Notes: a model not told the origin generated them from the sequence alone. 38,015 nt of DNA from an uncultured Myxococcaceae bacterium (GCA_945952225.1 CAMFHP010000082.1:1-38015), one strand, 5' to 3'. Shown: positions 23,360-31,952, numbered from the stretch's first letter. Numbers and translations: made by a program.

Positions 23360-23367
23360 CGCCCGCT

Positions 23368-23396
23368 TGCATAGCCCGCTCGTTTCAGCGAGGCAA
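23368..23396 (-). promoter_or_regulatory. strong sigma70-like promoter of the TPR gene
   Basis: Minus-strand TTGCCT (23391-23396), a 17-base spacer and TATGCA (23368-23373) match consensus well, with 8 bases from the -10 to ATG 23359. It marks the start codon and predicts a leaderless or nearly leaderless mRNA. Confidence 0.55.
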
Positions 23397-23543
23397 GGGT
23401 GCGCGCCGCGGCGAATGCCCACGATCGTGCGCCTCCGTGACACGGCTCCGGCGAGCGCGTTGCGCGAACGGGGCGTCGGCGTGCGCTTGCAAATGCAATG
23501 GATTCCGCGATGCGCGCCGCTGGTCGCACCGCATCGCGAGGTG

Positions 23544-23549
23544 TAGGGT
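23544..23549 (+). promoter_or_regulatory. -10 of the Tyr-rich lipoprotein gene
   Basis: TAGGGT lies 9 bases before ATG 23559; no Shine-Dalgarno site is present and the -35 is poor. The remainder of the 199-base divergent gap (23360-23558) holds the TPR promoter and no other clear element. Confidence 0.4.
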
Positions 23550-23558
23550 GCGCGAACC

Positions 23559-23990
23559 ATGAAACACGCGATGTTCTCGGCCTCGTTCGCGATCCTCTCG
23601 GCGCTCGCGCTCCCGGCCTGCTTCGTCGGATCGACGCAGCCCGTGACCTACTCGCCGGGCTACTACGGCTACCAGTCGTACGCGGCCCCGAACACGGTCT
23701 ACTACCAGGGCGGCTACCACCAGAACACGTACTACCCCGCGGGCTACTACGCGCGCACCGCGCCCTTCGCGACGACCGCGTACGCGGCCCCGACGGCCTA
23801 CGCGGCGCCCGCGGTGTACGCCGCGCCCACACAGACGACGGTGTACGCGGCCCCTGCGCCCACGACGGTGTATGCGCCGGCGCCCATGGCGCGTCCTGCG
23901 CCGGGCGTGGGCGTGTCGGTGAACGGTGGCTTCGGCGTGGGCGCGGTGCAGGCGGGCGGCGGGGTGCGTGTGGCGGTGCCCGTTCCCTGA
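23559..23990 (+). CDS. Tyr/Ala/Pro-rich lipoprotein
   Basis: I do not recognise a family for this 143-residue protein. It has a lipoprotein signal with LPAC (Cys21). The mature part is low-complexity, with about 19 Tyr. First come YYGYQSY, VYYQGGYHQNTYY and GYYAR, then loose YAAPT/VYAAP repeats, and finally a Gly/Val-rich tail (GVGVSVNGGFGVGAVQAGGG). The composition suggests a sticky outer-membrane or surface protein. It is monocistronic, with a -10 directly before the start. Confidence 0.78.
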   Translation: MKHAMFSASFAILSALALPACFVGSTQPVTYSPGYYGYQSYAAPNTVYYQGGYHQNTYYPAGYYARTAPFATTAYAAPTAYAAPAVYAAPTQTTVYAAPAPTTVYAPAPMARPAPGVGVSVNGGFGVGAVQAGGGVRVAVPVP

Positions 23991-24021
23991 GCGATCGTCA
24001 GCGGTGACGGGCGGGCGCGCT

Positions 24022-24038
24022 CGACGCGGGGGGCGTCG
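24022..24038. terminator. weak hairpin between convergent genes
   Basis: CGACGC, a five-G loop and GCGTCG form a six-base-pair stem in the 69-base gap between the convergent genes ending at 23990 and 24060. There is no T tract, so it is at best a GC-type bidirectional terminator. Confidence 0.2.
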
Positions 24039-24059
24039 GGGGCGCGCCGGGGTGGGGTC

Positions 24060-24350
24060 TCACAGAAAGCCCGTGCGGCGGCTCTTGCTCTCGCGCTCCG
24101 AGGGCTCCTGACCGATGGCGCGGATGTCGTCGGCGACGACGACGAAGCGGTGCTTCTTCGACGTTTCGAGCAGCACGAAGCCGGCCTTGAGGGTGACGCG
24201 CACGACGTGGGGAACCGTGAGCGACGCGCCCTTCTGGCCCGCGTGCACGGTCACGTCCCACTGGTCGTTCATCTCGAAGGCGTCGCCCTCTTCCTTCACG
24301 TCGGAGACGGCGCGGAGCATCGATCGCAGGAACTCGCTCGGAGTGGTCAT
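24060..24350 (-). CDS. small conserved-looking hypothetical protein
   Basis: This 96-residue protein has no signal peptide or membrane segment. A helical N-terminus (SEFLRSMLRAVSDVKEEG) is followed by a beta-rich core (WDVTVHAG, VVRVTLKAGFVLLE, HRFVVVADDIRAIG) and a basic tail. I do not recognise the family. The separate promoter and the balanced, non-low-complexity composition argue that it is a real gene. It lies 43 bases after the amidohydrolase start region of the next unit on the same strand but has its own promoter. Confidence 0.7.
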   Translation of the reverse strand: MTTPSEFLRSMLRAVSDVKEEGDAFEMNDQWDVTVHAGQKGASLTVPHVVRVTLKAGFVLLETSKKHRFVVVADDIRAIGQEPSERESKSRRTGFL

Positions 24351-24358
24351 GGGCGTCG

Positions 24359-24387
24359 TTGCTAAGCGAGCGCCCGTGACCCGTCAA
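24359..24387 (-). promoter_or_regulatory. sigma70-like promoter of the 24350 gene
   Basis: Minus-strand TTGACG (24382-24387) lies 17 bases upstream of TAGCAA (24359-24364), or 16 bases upstream of TTAGCA, about 8 bases before the ATG. This is among the best -35 matches in the window and again implies almost no leader. Confidence 0.5.
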
Positions 24388-24393
24388 GCGCCC

Positions 24394-26187
24394 TCACGGC
24401 GGGCACGTCGGCACGAGCGGGTACGGCGTCGAGAACGCCGAAAGCTCCGTCTCGATCTGCGCCATCGTGCGGTCGAGTTCATTGGTCGTATCCGCGAGCG
24501 CGACGCACACGCGCTTCTCCTGTCCGCACGCCCGCATCGCCTCGCAGCGGGGCCGCGCCGCCGCGGGGAGCGCGTCCATCAGCGCGGCATCGCCGTACAT
24601 CGGCCGCCCGCCGAGCATCACGAAGCGCACGTCGGCCACCGGCGCATCGAGCAGCGTGTCGTACGCATCGCACCCGCGGTCGGGCACCACCATGAGGTCG
24701 GCGTACCGTCCGACGGCGATCGATCCCACCTGCGTGCGATCCGCGGCCTGCGCAGCCCGTGACGTGGCCATCTCGAAGAGGTCGCGCGCCGTGAGCCGTC
24801 CGCCCATCACCGCGCGCGAGAACTCCCTCGCGTAGCGCATCTCCTGCAGGAGGTTCGGGCTCCCCGTGGGCGTCCAGTCGGGCGCGAGGGCCACGAGCAG
24901 TCCCGCGTCGAGCGCCGCGCCCACGTCGGTCGTGCGGCCGTAGAGCACCATGTTCGACCGCGGCGACCACACGAGCCGCGCGCGCACCGACGCGAGCGCG
25001 TTGAACTCCGTGCGACCGAGCGCCGTGCCGTGAATGATCATCAGCGCGCCGGTGAGCAGGTTGCGCGACGTGAGAATCCCCCACTCGCGCCACGCGCCTT
25101 CATCGATCCCCTCCGAGAGGTGGAGCATGTAGGCCGTGACCGTTCCATTGTCGATGGCGGTGCGCAGCGAGGTCGCGTCGGCGGCCGTGAGCGACGCGAT
25201 GCCCAGCGTGTTCGTGCGGTGCGTGTCGACGCCCGCGAAGTCGGTGCCGTACTCCAGATTGCGCGCGAGGGTGCGCGTCGCACACACGCGATTGAGCGCG
25301 CCCTGCACGCTCGTGGTGCCCGACACGATCGCGCGGAGCTCGCCCCACTTGAGCATCGCGCAGGTGTGCGTGCTCTCGTTGTTGCGAAGGGGCTCGGTGA
25401 CCGCGCGATACGCCGTCGCGGCCTGCCACTGGTCCGAGTTGAGGTAGCGCGTGGGCGGCGTCCACGGCGGGAGAAAGTCGTACTGCGGATGGTCGTGCGT
25501 GTTGACGAGACCCGGATACACCACGCCTGACGTCTCGATCACCGTCGCGCCCGCGTAGGCCGCGTGGCCGTCGCAGCGAGCCGCCACACACGCGATGGTG
25601 GTGCCCTGCACGAGCACCTCGCCGGGCGCGAGCACACCCGACGGCGTCACGATGCGACCGCGGAGCACGTAGCGATCGGTGGCGCCCGGCGTCACGCGCG
25701 GCGCGTCCATCGAGGGCGTTCCGCAGGTCACGCGACGCTCCGGCGCGAGGGCCGTGGTGAAGCCCGCGCCGATGCCCGACGGAAAGGTCGTCGGCCCCGC
25801 GTCCGATGCGCTGCCATCGCGCACGCCGCTGTCGACGCTCGCATCGGCGATGGGCCCATCGGGCGCTGCGGCATCGGACACGTCGCGCGCAGCATCGGAG
25901 GCGCCATCGACGGCGGGCGCATCCACAGGCGGCGCACCGCGGTCGGTCGCCACGTCGTCGGCCAGGTCGTTGGTCGGCGCGCGGTCCGTCATCGTCGTGT
26001 CGACCATGGCGTCCATCGATGCATCGTCGGTCGTCGCATCGACGACATCGATGGTCGGGGTGGAGTCGTCCGGGGCCGCATCATCGGCATCGAGCGCGGG
26101 TTCCGCGTCGTCGCCCCCTCCGGGGCCGACCGTTCCTGCGGGCGTGCAGGCGAGGAGCGTGAGCGAGAGCAGGGTGATCCGTCGCAT
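24394..26187 (-). CDS. exported amidohydrolase on an Asp-rich lipoprotein stalk
   Basis: The 597-residue product begins with a lipoprotein signal (LLSLTLLAC, Cys14). A stalk follows at about 20-132, with about 28 Asp in Asp/Ala/Thr/Ser-rich sequence, a common linker style in Polyangia. The amidohydrolase domain starts near residue 170. Metal-site elements are VNTHDHPQYD (His231, His233), HLSEG, IIHGTAL and LAPDWTPTGS (Asp), matching the cytosine-deaminase/chlorohydrolase-like group. RYADLMVVPDRG is the C-terminal element of the composite beta-sandwich. The substrate is unknown. These enzymes are normally cytoplasmic, so the surface anchor is notable. ATG 26187 is fixed by the -10 just upstream. 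Confidence 0.85.
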   Translation of the reverse strand: MRRITLLSLTLLACTPAGTVGPGGGDDAEPALDADDAAPDDSTPTIDVVDATTDDASMDAMVDTTMTDRAPTNDLADDVATDRGAPPVDAPAVDGASDAARDVSDAAAPDGPIADASVDSGVRDGSASDAGPTTFPSGIGAGFTTALAPERRVTCGTPSMDAPRVTPGATDRYVLRGRIVTPSGVLAPGEVLVQGTTIACVAARCDGHAAYAGATVIETSGVVYPGLVNTHDHPQYDFLPPWTPPTRYLNSDQWQAATAYRAVTEPLRNNESTHTCAMLKWGELRAIVSGTTSVQGALNRVCATRTLARNLEYGTDFAGVDTHRTNTLGIASLTAADATSLRTAIDNGTVTAYMLHLSEGIDEGAWREWGILTSRNLLTGALMIIHGTALGRTEFNALASVRARLVWSPRSNMVLYGRTTDVGAALDAGLLVALAPDWTPTGSPNLLQEMRYAREFSRAVMGGRLTARDLFEMATSRAAQAADRTQVGSIAVGRYADLMVVPDRGCDAYDTLLDAPVADVRFVMLGGRPMYGDAALMDALPAAARPRCEAMRACGQEKRVCVALADTTNELDRTMAQIETELSAFSTPYPLVPTCPP

Positions 26188-26196
26188 CCGTCGTCG

Positions 26197-26202
26197 ACGC
26201 TA
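26197..26202 (-). promoter_or_regulatory. -10 of the exported amidohydrolase gene
   Basis: Minus-strand TAGCGT lies 9 bases before ATG 26187, identical to the hexamer before puuD. No clear -35 was found. The divergent hydrolase gene begins about 40-60 bases away. Confidence 0.35.
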
Positions 26203-26248
26203 CCGCGAGACGCGACGTCGCTGTGATATGGCTCGCACAAAGAGCACG

Positions 26249-27091
26249 ATGCGCGATGAAACCGAGATCGAAGCCGTCGGCGAGGCCGTGTCGCGCCTCG
26301 CGTTGCGCACGCCTACGCTGCCCCCGGCGACGCACACGAACAGCTATTTCGTAGGCCTCCGCGCGTTCTACGTCGTCGAGCCCGCGTCGCCCTGGCCCGA
26401 GGAGCAGCAGCGCCTCCACGACGCCGTCGCGCGACGCATCGCGGCAGGCGACACGCTCCTCGGCGCGGTCGTGACGCACCACCACGGAGACCACGTGGGC
26501 GGCGCCGCGGAGTTCTGCGCGCGCTTCGCCGTGCCCCTCTTCGCGCACCCGCTCACCCGCGATCGCCTCGCGGATCGCGTTGCCGTCGACCGCACCCTCG
26601 ACGACGGAGCGGTGCTCCCCGGCCTCGACGTGCGCGCGCTCCACACGCCGGGTCACGCGCCCGGTCACCTCTGCTTCGCCCACGCCTCGGGCTGGATGAT
26701 CGTCGGCGACATGGTGGCCTCCGAGGGAACGATCCTCATCGACACCTCGGATGGCGGCGACATGCACGCGTACCTCACGCAGCTCGAACGCCTCGCCTCG
26801 CTCGCGCCCGCGCGCCTGCTCCCCGCGCACGGAGCCCCCATCGACGACGCCGTCGCGCGGCTGCGCTTCTACATCGCGCACCGCCTCGCGCGCGAAGCTC
26901 GCGTGCTCGATGCGGTCACCGATGAGCCCTGCGCACTCGACGCCATCGCGGCGCGCGCCTACGCGGATTCGCCGCACGCGCCGGTGTTTCTCACCGAGCG
27001 CAGCGCGCACGCCCACCTCGTGCGCCTCGCCTCGCACGGACACATCACGCACCACGGCGACGGCCGCTGGTCGCGCAATGGTCGCGCATGA
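26249..27091 (+). CDS. metallo-beta-lactamase-fold hydrolase (LACTB2/glyoxalase II-like)
   Basis: The product has 280 residues from ATG 26249, or 287 from ATG 26228. It carries the metal-binding motif THHHGDHVGG (HxHxDH) and further ligands in HTPGHAPGHL, VGDMVASEG and LPAHGAPI, a complete binuclear site. The C-terminal ~70 residues look like a winged helix (HLVRLASHGHITHHGDGRW), as in LACTB2-type proteins, which act on RNA or thioesters. The substrate is unknown. It is cytoplasmic. ATG 26249 is preferred because AGAG lies just before it, but 26228 is equally legal. The phosphohexomutase follows after 34 bases but has its own promoter. Confidence 0.88.
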   Translation: MRDETEIEAVGEAVSRLALRTPTLPPATHTNSYFVGLRAFYVVEPASPWPEEQQRLHDAVARRIAAGDTLLGAVVTHHHGDHVGGAAEFCARFAVPLFAHPLTRDRLADRVAVDRTLDDGAVLPGLDVRALHTPGHAPGHLCFAHASGWMIVGDMVASEGTILIDTSDGGDMHAYLTQLERLASLAPARLLPAHGAPIDDAVARLRFYIAHRLAREARVLDAVTDEPCALDAIAARAYADSPHAPVFLTERSAHAHLVRLASHGHITHHGDGRWSRNGRA

Positions 27092-27117
27092 CAGCGCGCG
27101 CGGCGGAGGTGTATACG
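27088..27117 (+). promoter_or_regulatory. promoter of the phosphohexomutase overlapping the upstream stop codon
   Basis: ATGACA (27088-27093), an 18-base GC spacer and TATACG (27112-27117) lie 8 bases before ATG 27126. The -35 contains the TGA stop of the preceding gene. Confidence 0.45.
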
Positions 27118-27125
27118 CGGCCGCC

Positions 27126-28877
27126 ATGAGCGACGCGACGACCCCCGACTGGAAGGCCCTTGCTGCACGCTGGATCGACGGTGATCCCGACCCCACGACG
27201 CGCGACGAGCTCCGCGCGCTGATCGACGCGAACGACCTCGCCGCGCTCGCCGACCGCTTCGCCGCGAAGCTCGAATTCGGCACCGCCGGCCTCCGCGGCA
27301 TTCTCGGTGCGGGACCCGATCGCATGAACCGCGCGGTGGTGATCCGCACGACCGCGGGCCTCGTCGCGTACCTCCTGAAGCACGCCCCCGACGCGGCCTC
27401 ACGCGGCATCGTGATCGGCTACGACGGACGACGCTTCAGCGACACCTTCGCCCTCGACGCCGCCGCGGTGATCGCCGCTGCGGGCATGGTCGCGCACCTC
27501 TTCGACACGTACGCCCCGACGCCCCTCACGGCCTTCGCGGTCAACGACCTCGGCGCCGCCGCGGGCGTCATGGTCACCGCGAGCCACAACCCACCCGAGT
27601 ACAACGGCTACAAGGTCTACTGGGGTAACGGCGCGCAGATCATTCCGCCGCACGACACGGGCATCGCCGCGGCCATCGACGCCGTGGGCGCCGCCAACGC
27701 GGTGCCGCGCATGGCGATCGACGAGGCCCGCGCGAATGGGCTCGTGCGCACCGTCGAGGCGTCGGTCACGGAGCGCTACCTCGCAGGGCTCCGCGCGCTC
27801 TCGCCCGTCGACGCGCCCGCGAACCTCACGATGGTCTACACGGCGATGCACGGCGTCGGGGCGAAGCTCGCGCTCCAGGTGCTCCCGCGCTGGGGGCGCG
27901 TCGCGTCGGTCATCGAGCAGCAGGAGCCCGACGGGGCCTTTCCGACGGTGGCCTTTCCGAACCCCGAAGAGAAGGGCGCGATGGATCTCTCCATGGCCCT
28001 CGCGTCGCGTGAGAAGGCCGACCTCGTGCTCGCCAACGACCCCGACGCCGACCGACTCGCCGTGGCGGTTCCGCGCGGCGACGGATGGCTCCAGCTCTCG
28101 GGCAACGACGTGGGCGTGCTCCTCGGGCACCACCTGCTCGTCGAGGGCGCGCAGGGCGCCGATCGCCTCGTGGCCATGTCGATCGTGTCGTCGCCGCTGC
28201 TCGGGGTCATCGCGAAGGCCCTCGGCGTGCGCTGCGAAGAGACCCTCACGGGCTTCAAGTGGATCGCCAACCGCGCCCTCGAAGTCGAAGCCGAGACGCC
28301 CGCGCGCTTCGCCTTCGGCTACGAAGAGGCCCTCGGATACAGCGTCGGACGCCTCGTGCGCGACAAAGACGGCATCAGCGCCGCCTACGTGATGGCCGGC
28401 CTCGCCGCGTCGCTCAAGGCCCGCGGAGAGACCGTGCTCGGGCGCCTCGAAGCGATCCACCGCGAGTACGGGTACTTCGTCTCGGGGCAGCGCAGCGTGA
28501 CGGCGAAGGGCGCCGACGGAATGAAGTCCATCGCCGCGACGATGGCGGCCTTTCGCGCGCAGCCGCTCACCGCGCTCGCAGGCATGGCGGTGGTCGCCAC
28601 GCGCGACATTGCGAAGGGCACCGTCACCGACGCCGCGGGACACGTGACGGCGCTCTCGCTGCCGCCCTCGAACGTCATCGCGTACGACCTCGAAGGAGGC
28701 AGCCGTGTGATGCTCCGCCCGAGCGGCACCGAGCCCAAGATCAAGTTCTACTTCGACCTGCGCGAGACGCTGCGCGCCGACGAGACCTACGCAGAAGGCG
28801 CCGCGCGGGCGAAGGCGAAGCTCGACGAGGCCGTCGCCGAGTTCACCCGCGCCTCGCAGTCGCGCGGCGGTCTCTGA
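27126..28877 (+). CDS. phosphohexomutase / phosphopentomutase (alpha-D-phosphohexomutase family)
   Basis: This 583-residue cytoplasmic enzyme interconverts sugar 1- and 6- (or 5-) phosphates. The phosphoserine loop TASHNPPEYNGYK has Ser153. The magnesium loop is DPDADR at 305-310. The sugar-specificity region is GYEEALGYSVG, and the phosphate-binding loop RPSGTEPKIKFY is near the C-terminus. The length of about 580 and the FGTAGLRG element place it in the PgcA/PGM2-like group (phosphoglucomutase or phosphopentomutase); the exact substrate is not decidable. All four domains look intact. Its stop abuts the convergent crotonase stop in the palindrome TGATCA. Confidence 0.94.
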   Translation: MSDATTPDWKALAARWIDGDPDPTTRDELRALIDANDLAALADRFAAKLEFGTAGLRGILGAGPDRMNRAVVIRTTAGLVAYLLKHAPDAASRGIVIGYDGRRFSDTFALDAAAVIAAAGMVAHLFDTYAPTPLTAFAVNDLGAAAGVMVTASHNPPEYNGYKVYWGNGAQIIPPHDTGIAAAIDAVGAANAVPRMAIDEARANGLVRTVEASVTERYLAGLRALSPVDAPANLTMVYTAMHGVGAKLALQVLPRWGRVASVIEQQEPDGAFPTVAFPNPEEKGAMDLSMALASREKADLVLANDPDADRLAVAVPRGDGWLQLSGNDVGVLLGHHLLVEGAQGADRLVAMSIVSSPLLGVIAKALGVRCEETLTGFKWIANRALEVEAETPARFAFGYEEALGYSVGRLVRDKDGISAAYVMAGLAASLKARGETVLGRLEAIHREYGYFVSGQRSVTAKGADGMKSIAATMAAFRAQPLTALAGMAVVATRDIAKGTVTDAAGHVTALSLPPSNVIAYDLEGGSRVMLRPSGTEPKIKFYFDLRETLRADETYAEGAARAKAKLDEAVAEFTRASQSRGGL

Positions 28878-29669
28878 TCACGCGCCCGTGAACACCGGCG
28901 GTCGTCGCTCGGCGGCCGCCTTGAGTCCCTCTCCCAGATCCGCGCTCGCGTAGCTCTCGGCCTGGTGCCGCGCCTCGGCGTCGAGGGCCCGCGCCAGCGC
29001 CGCGCGGTCGAGCCCGAGCTGCTTCTTCAACCCTCGCACCGCCAGCGGACCGTTCGCCGCGATCGTCGCCGCCAGCGCGTGCGCCCGCGGGAGCACCTCG
29101 TCGGCGCTGACCGCTTCGAGCGCCATGCCCATCTGCGCGGCCTCGCGTCCGTCGAAGCGGCGTCCCGTGTAGAGCAGCTCCGACGCGCGCGCGGCACCCA
29201 CGCGGAGCGGCGTGAGGTACGTCGCGCCCATGCCCGGATGGAGCCCGAGCTGCGCGAAGTTGAGCGCGAGCTTCGAAGCCTCGTCGACCACCATCAGGTC
29301 GCACGCCATGGCCACGCAGAGCCCCGCGCCGATCGCCGGACCGCGCACCGCCGCGATCACCGGCACCGCGAGTTCGGCCACGCGGAGGTAGCGCGCATAG
29401 AAGCGCAGCATGAACTCGCGCGACTCGTCGAAGCCCGCGCTGCGCAGGCGTTCGAGCATCTTGAGGTCGCCGCCCGCGGAGAACGCATCGCCCGCACCGG
29501 TGAGCACCACGGCGCGCACCGAGGGGTCGTCGCGGAGGCGCTCCACGGCATCGTAGAGCGCGTCGCCGAGCTCGGGGGTCATCGCGTTGCGACGGCGCGC
29601 GTCGTCGAGGGTGAGGGTGGCGACGTGGTCGTGCACCTCGGTGCGCACGACAGGGACGTGTTCGCTCAT
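28878..29669 (-). CDS. crotonase-family protein lacking the usual catalytic Glu pair
   Basis: The 263-residue protein has the crotonase (enoyl-CoA hydratase/isomerase) fold: SAGGDLKML (oxyanion-hole and CoA loop), RGPAIGAG (second oxyanion element), CDLMVV and GLHPGMGATYLTPLRVG. By alignment to rat enoyl-CoA hydratase, Glu144 (in GGGCE) is Val and Glu164 (in QPE) is Phe, so it is unlikely to be a normal hydratase. The pattern resembles PaaG-type isomerases, but their key Asp is Gly here. The start ATG 29669 is 63 bases after scoB, suggesting a scoA-scoB-crotonase operon acting on acyl-CoA. Reaction unknown. Confidence 0.85.
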   Translation of the reverse strand: MSEHVPVVRTEVHDHVATLTLDDARRRNAMTPELGDALYDAVERLRDDPSVRAVVLTGAGDAFSAGGDLKMLERLRSAGFDESREFMLRFYARYLRVAELAVPVIAAVRGPAIGAGLCVAMACDLMVVDEASKLALNFAQLGLHPGMGATYLTPLRVGAARASELLYTGRRFDGREAAQMGMALEAVSADEVLPRAHALAATIAANGPLAVRGLKKQLGLDRAALARALDAEARHQAESYASADLGEGLKAAAERRPPVFTGA

Positions 29670-29732
29670 GGCGTTCTCGCTGCGGGAAGGATGGGTGAGA
29701 GAGACGAGAGGAGGTCGCGCGCGGCGCGTCGG

Positions 29733-30395
29733 TCAGGGCTCGATCTCGCGGAGGTCGGGCGCGATCTTGAGCGTGGGCTCGGTGCGCTCCTGCACCTCGC
29801 GGGCGCTCACGCCCTTCGCCACTTCGCGGAGCACGAGGCCCTCGTCGGTGACGTCCATCACGGCGAGGTCGGTGATGATCCGATGCACCACGCGGCGGCC
29901 CGTGAGCGGGAGGTTGCACTCGCGCACGATCTTGGGCGTCCCGTCCTTCGCGGCGTGCTCCATCATCACGATGACGCGGCGGGCGCCGTGCACGAGGTCC
30001 ATCGCGCCGCCCATGCCCTTCACCATCTTGCCGGGGATCATCCAGTTCGCGAGGTCGCCCTTCTCGCTCACCTGCATCGCGCCGAGAATGGCCAGGTCGA
30101 TGTGCCCGCCGCGGATCATCGAGAAGCTCTCGGCGCTCGAGAAGTAGCTCGCGCCGGGCCGCACGGTGATGGTCTCCTTGCCCGCGTTGATGAGGTCGGG
30201 ATCGACGTGCGCTTCGTCGGGGTAGGGGCCCACGCCGAGCACGCCGTTCTCGCTCTGGAGCACCACCTCGACGCCCGCGGGCACGAAGTTGGGCACGAGC
30301 GTCGGCATGCCGATGCCGAGGTTCACGTAGTAGCCGTCGCGGAGCTCGCGCGCGACGCGCCTCGCAATGTCGTCACGGGTCAGCATCGCCATCAT
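29733..30395 (-). CDS. scoB: 3-oxoacid CoA-transferase subunit B
   Basis: This 220-residue subunit pairs with ScoA to move CoA from succinyl-CoA to acetoacetate (or a related 3-oxo acid). Glu49 in [10 protein letters not shown] is the residue that forms the glutamyl-CoA thioester. [17 protein letters not shown] and [20 protein letters not shown] are family motifs. The length matches the B chain. ATG 30395 overlaps the scoA stop by 4 bases (ATGA), so translation is coupled; ATG 30392 is also possible. Succinyl versus acetyl donor cannot be decided by sequence alone. Confidence 0.92.
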   Translation of the reverse strand: MMAMLTRDDIARRVARELRDGYYVNLGIGMPTLVPNFVPAGVEVVLQSENGVLGVGPYPDEAHVDPDLINAGKETITVRPGASYFSSAESFSMIRGGHIDLAILGAMQVSEKGDLANWMIPGKMVKGMGGAMDLVHGARRVIVMMEHAAKDGTPKIVRECNLPLTGRRVVHRIITDLAVMDVTDEGLVLREVAKGVSAREVQERTEPTLKIAPDLREIEP

Positions 30396-31150
30396 CCCTT
30401 GCGCACGGTGCGCCGCTCGATGCGCTTCTGGTAGTGGGTCCCTTGAAACACGCGCTGCACGTAGATGCCCGGCGTGTGCACGTGGTCGGGGTCGAGCGCG
30501 CCCGGCTCGACGAGCTCCTCGACCTCGGCGATCGTCACGCGACCCGCGGCCGCGCAGAGGGGGTTGAAGTTCCGCGAGCTCTCCCGGAACACGAGGTTGC
30601 CGTGGCGATCGCCCTTCCACGCCTTCACGAGCGCGAAGTCGCCGGTGATGCCGCGCTCCATCACGTAGTCGCGGCCGTCGAAGCTGCGGGTCTCCTTCTT
30701 CTCGCTGGCCTTGAGCACCGCGCCGCCGGGGCCGTAGAGCATCGGAAGCCCGCCGTCGGCCACCTGCGTGCCCACACCCGCGAGCGTGAAGAACGCAGGA
30801 ATGCCCGCGCCCCCCGCGCGCAGCCGCTCGGCGAGCGTGCCCTGGGGCACGAGCTCCACTTCGAGCTCACCCGAGAGGAACTGCCGTTCGAACTCCTTGT
30901 TCTCGCCCACGTAGCTCGACGTCATCTTTCGGATCTGCTTGTTGCCAAGCAGGATCCCGAGTCCCCAGTCGTCGACGCCGCAGTTGTTGCTCACCACCCA
31001 CAGGCCCGACGTCCCCTTGCGTCGCAGCGCGGCGATGCAGTTCTCGGGAATGCCGCAGAGCCCGAACCCACCGGCCAGCACCTTCGCGCCGTCGGGGATG
31101 TCGGCACACGCGGTGTCCGCATCGGAAAAGACCTTGTCCATCGACGCCAT
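30392..31150 (-). CDS. scoA: 3-oxoacid CoA-transferase subunit A
   Basis: The 252-residue A chain carries the family motifs [13 protein letters not shown] near the N-terminus, [26 protein letters not shown] and [24 protein letters not shown] (here [10 protein letters not shown]). With ScoB it forms the heterodimeric/heterotetrameric succinyl-CoA:3-ketoacid CoA-transferase used to activate acetoacetate. It is slightly longer than the usual ~235 residues because of its C-terminus. ATG 31150 follows AGAGGG, a plausible ribosome-binding site; GTG 31153 and ATG 31141 are alternatives. It is the first gene of a three-gene operon. Confidence 0.92.
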   Translation of the reverse strand: MASMDKVFSDADTACADIPDGAKVLAGGFGLCGIPENCIAALRRKGTSGLWVVSNNCGVDDWGLGILLGNKQIRKMTSSYVGENKEFERQFLSGELEVELVPQGTLAERLRAGGAGIPAFFTLAGVGTQVADGGLPMLYGPGGAVLKASEKKETRSFDGRDYVMERGITGDFALVKAWKGDRHGNLVFRESSRNFNPLCAAAGRVTIAEVEELVEPGALDPDHVHTPGIYVQRVFQGTHYQKRIERRTVRKG

Positions 31151-31211
31151 CACCCTCTCTCGGCCCGTCGCACCGCGCGCGGACTCTCCTCCGGCGCCGA
31201 CGGGCGCGCGG

Positions 31212-31241
31212 ATCGAACACCGTCGCCATCGCGCGTGTCAA
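31212..31241 (-). promoter_or_regulatory. candidate promoter of scoAB
   Basis: Minus-strand consensus TTGACA (31236-31241), an 18-base spacer and TTCGAT (31212-31217) lie about 60 bases before scoA. This implies an ordinary leader with a Shine-Dalgarno site, unlike most promoters here. On the plus strand TAACCT (31272-31277) is a weak -10 for the 31353 gene. Nothing else is seen in this ~200-base gap. Confidence 0.4.
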
Positions 31242-31352
31242 CGCTCACGCGCCGCGCCCGACGATCGCACGTAACCTCGCCCCGACCTCGCGTACATGGG
31301 CCCCGCCGCGTGGCACCCGACGCCACGACGCACTCCCAGGAGTCACGCAACG

Positions 31353-31910
31353 ATGACCCAGCAGACCACCGACTACGGCGCCCTCCTCCGCGACGCGCTC
31401 ACGGCCTCGACGCGCACCGACAACGTGCTCCCGCTCCTCGTCGACGGGCTCCTCGTGCTCGCGATCGGCGCGTGCACCCTCGGCATCTGCGCGCCCGCGA
31501 TGCTCCGCGGCTACACCGCGATGTGCCTCCGCGTGGCCCGCGGCGAGACGGTCTCCGTCGGCGAGTCGTTCCGCGGCTTCGAACACTTCGGCTCCACGCT
31601 GCTCACCGGGCTCCTCGTGGTCGCGGTGGCGATCGTGCTCTCGGTGCTCCCGCTCATCGGCACCGGCGCGGGCCTCGTGCTCGGCACGTGGGTCTGGTGC
31701 GTTCACGTCGACCGCCCCGACCTGGGCCCCGTCGAGACCTTCAAGGCCAGCCTCGCGATCGTGCGCGATCACCTCGTCGACACGCTCGTGCTCTGGCTCG
31801 TGACCGCGGGCCTCGGCGCGCTGCTCACGGTCACCGTCGTGGGCCCCGTGCTCGCGTTCGCGTACGGCACGGTGCTCACCGCGCTGCTCTACCGCCGCTG
31901 GTCGTTCTGA
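31353..31910 (+). CDS. multi-pass membrane protein of unknown function
   Basis: The 185-residue protein has about four hydrophobic segments: about 25-48, 83-120 (likely two) and 143-178. The short cytoplasmic stretches FRGFEHFGS and VETFKASLAIVRDH repeat the pattern of DUF975-like or glycerophosphodiesterase-type membrane domains, in which each repeat has an amphipathic helix followed by a hairpin. That similarity is by eye only. ATG 31353 follows AGGAG at 31338-31342, which decides it against the upstream ATG 31296. It is followed after 58 bases by another membrane-anchored protein with its own -10. Confidence 0.78.
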   Translation: MTQQTTDYGALLRDALTASTRTDNVLPLLVDGLLVLAIGACTLGICAPAMLRGYTAMCLRVARGETVSVGESFRGFEHFGSTLLTGLLVVAVAIVLSVLPLIGTGAGLVLGTWVWCVHVDRPDLGPVETFKASLAIVRDHLVDTLVLWLVTAGLGALLTVTVVGPVLAFAYGTVLTALLYRRWSF

Positions 31911-31952
31911 CCGCGCGCCGCTTCTCCGCGACGATCCCCGCCGCGGCTTTGC

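Noticed and set aside
23360-23560. 67-residue extension of the TPR protein
   Set aside because: It would read through the strong TTGCCT-17-TATGCA promoter and the -10 of the divergent lipoprotein gene.
28965-30434. Plus-strand frame across crotonase and scoB
   Set aside because: Spans two recognised genes on the other strand and is rich in His/Arg/Glu, typical of antisense frames here.
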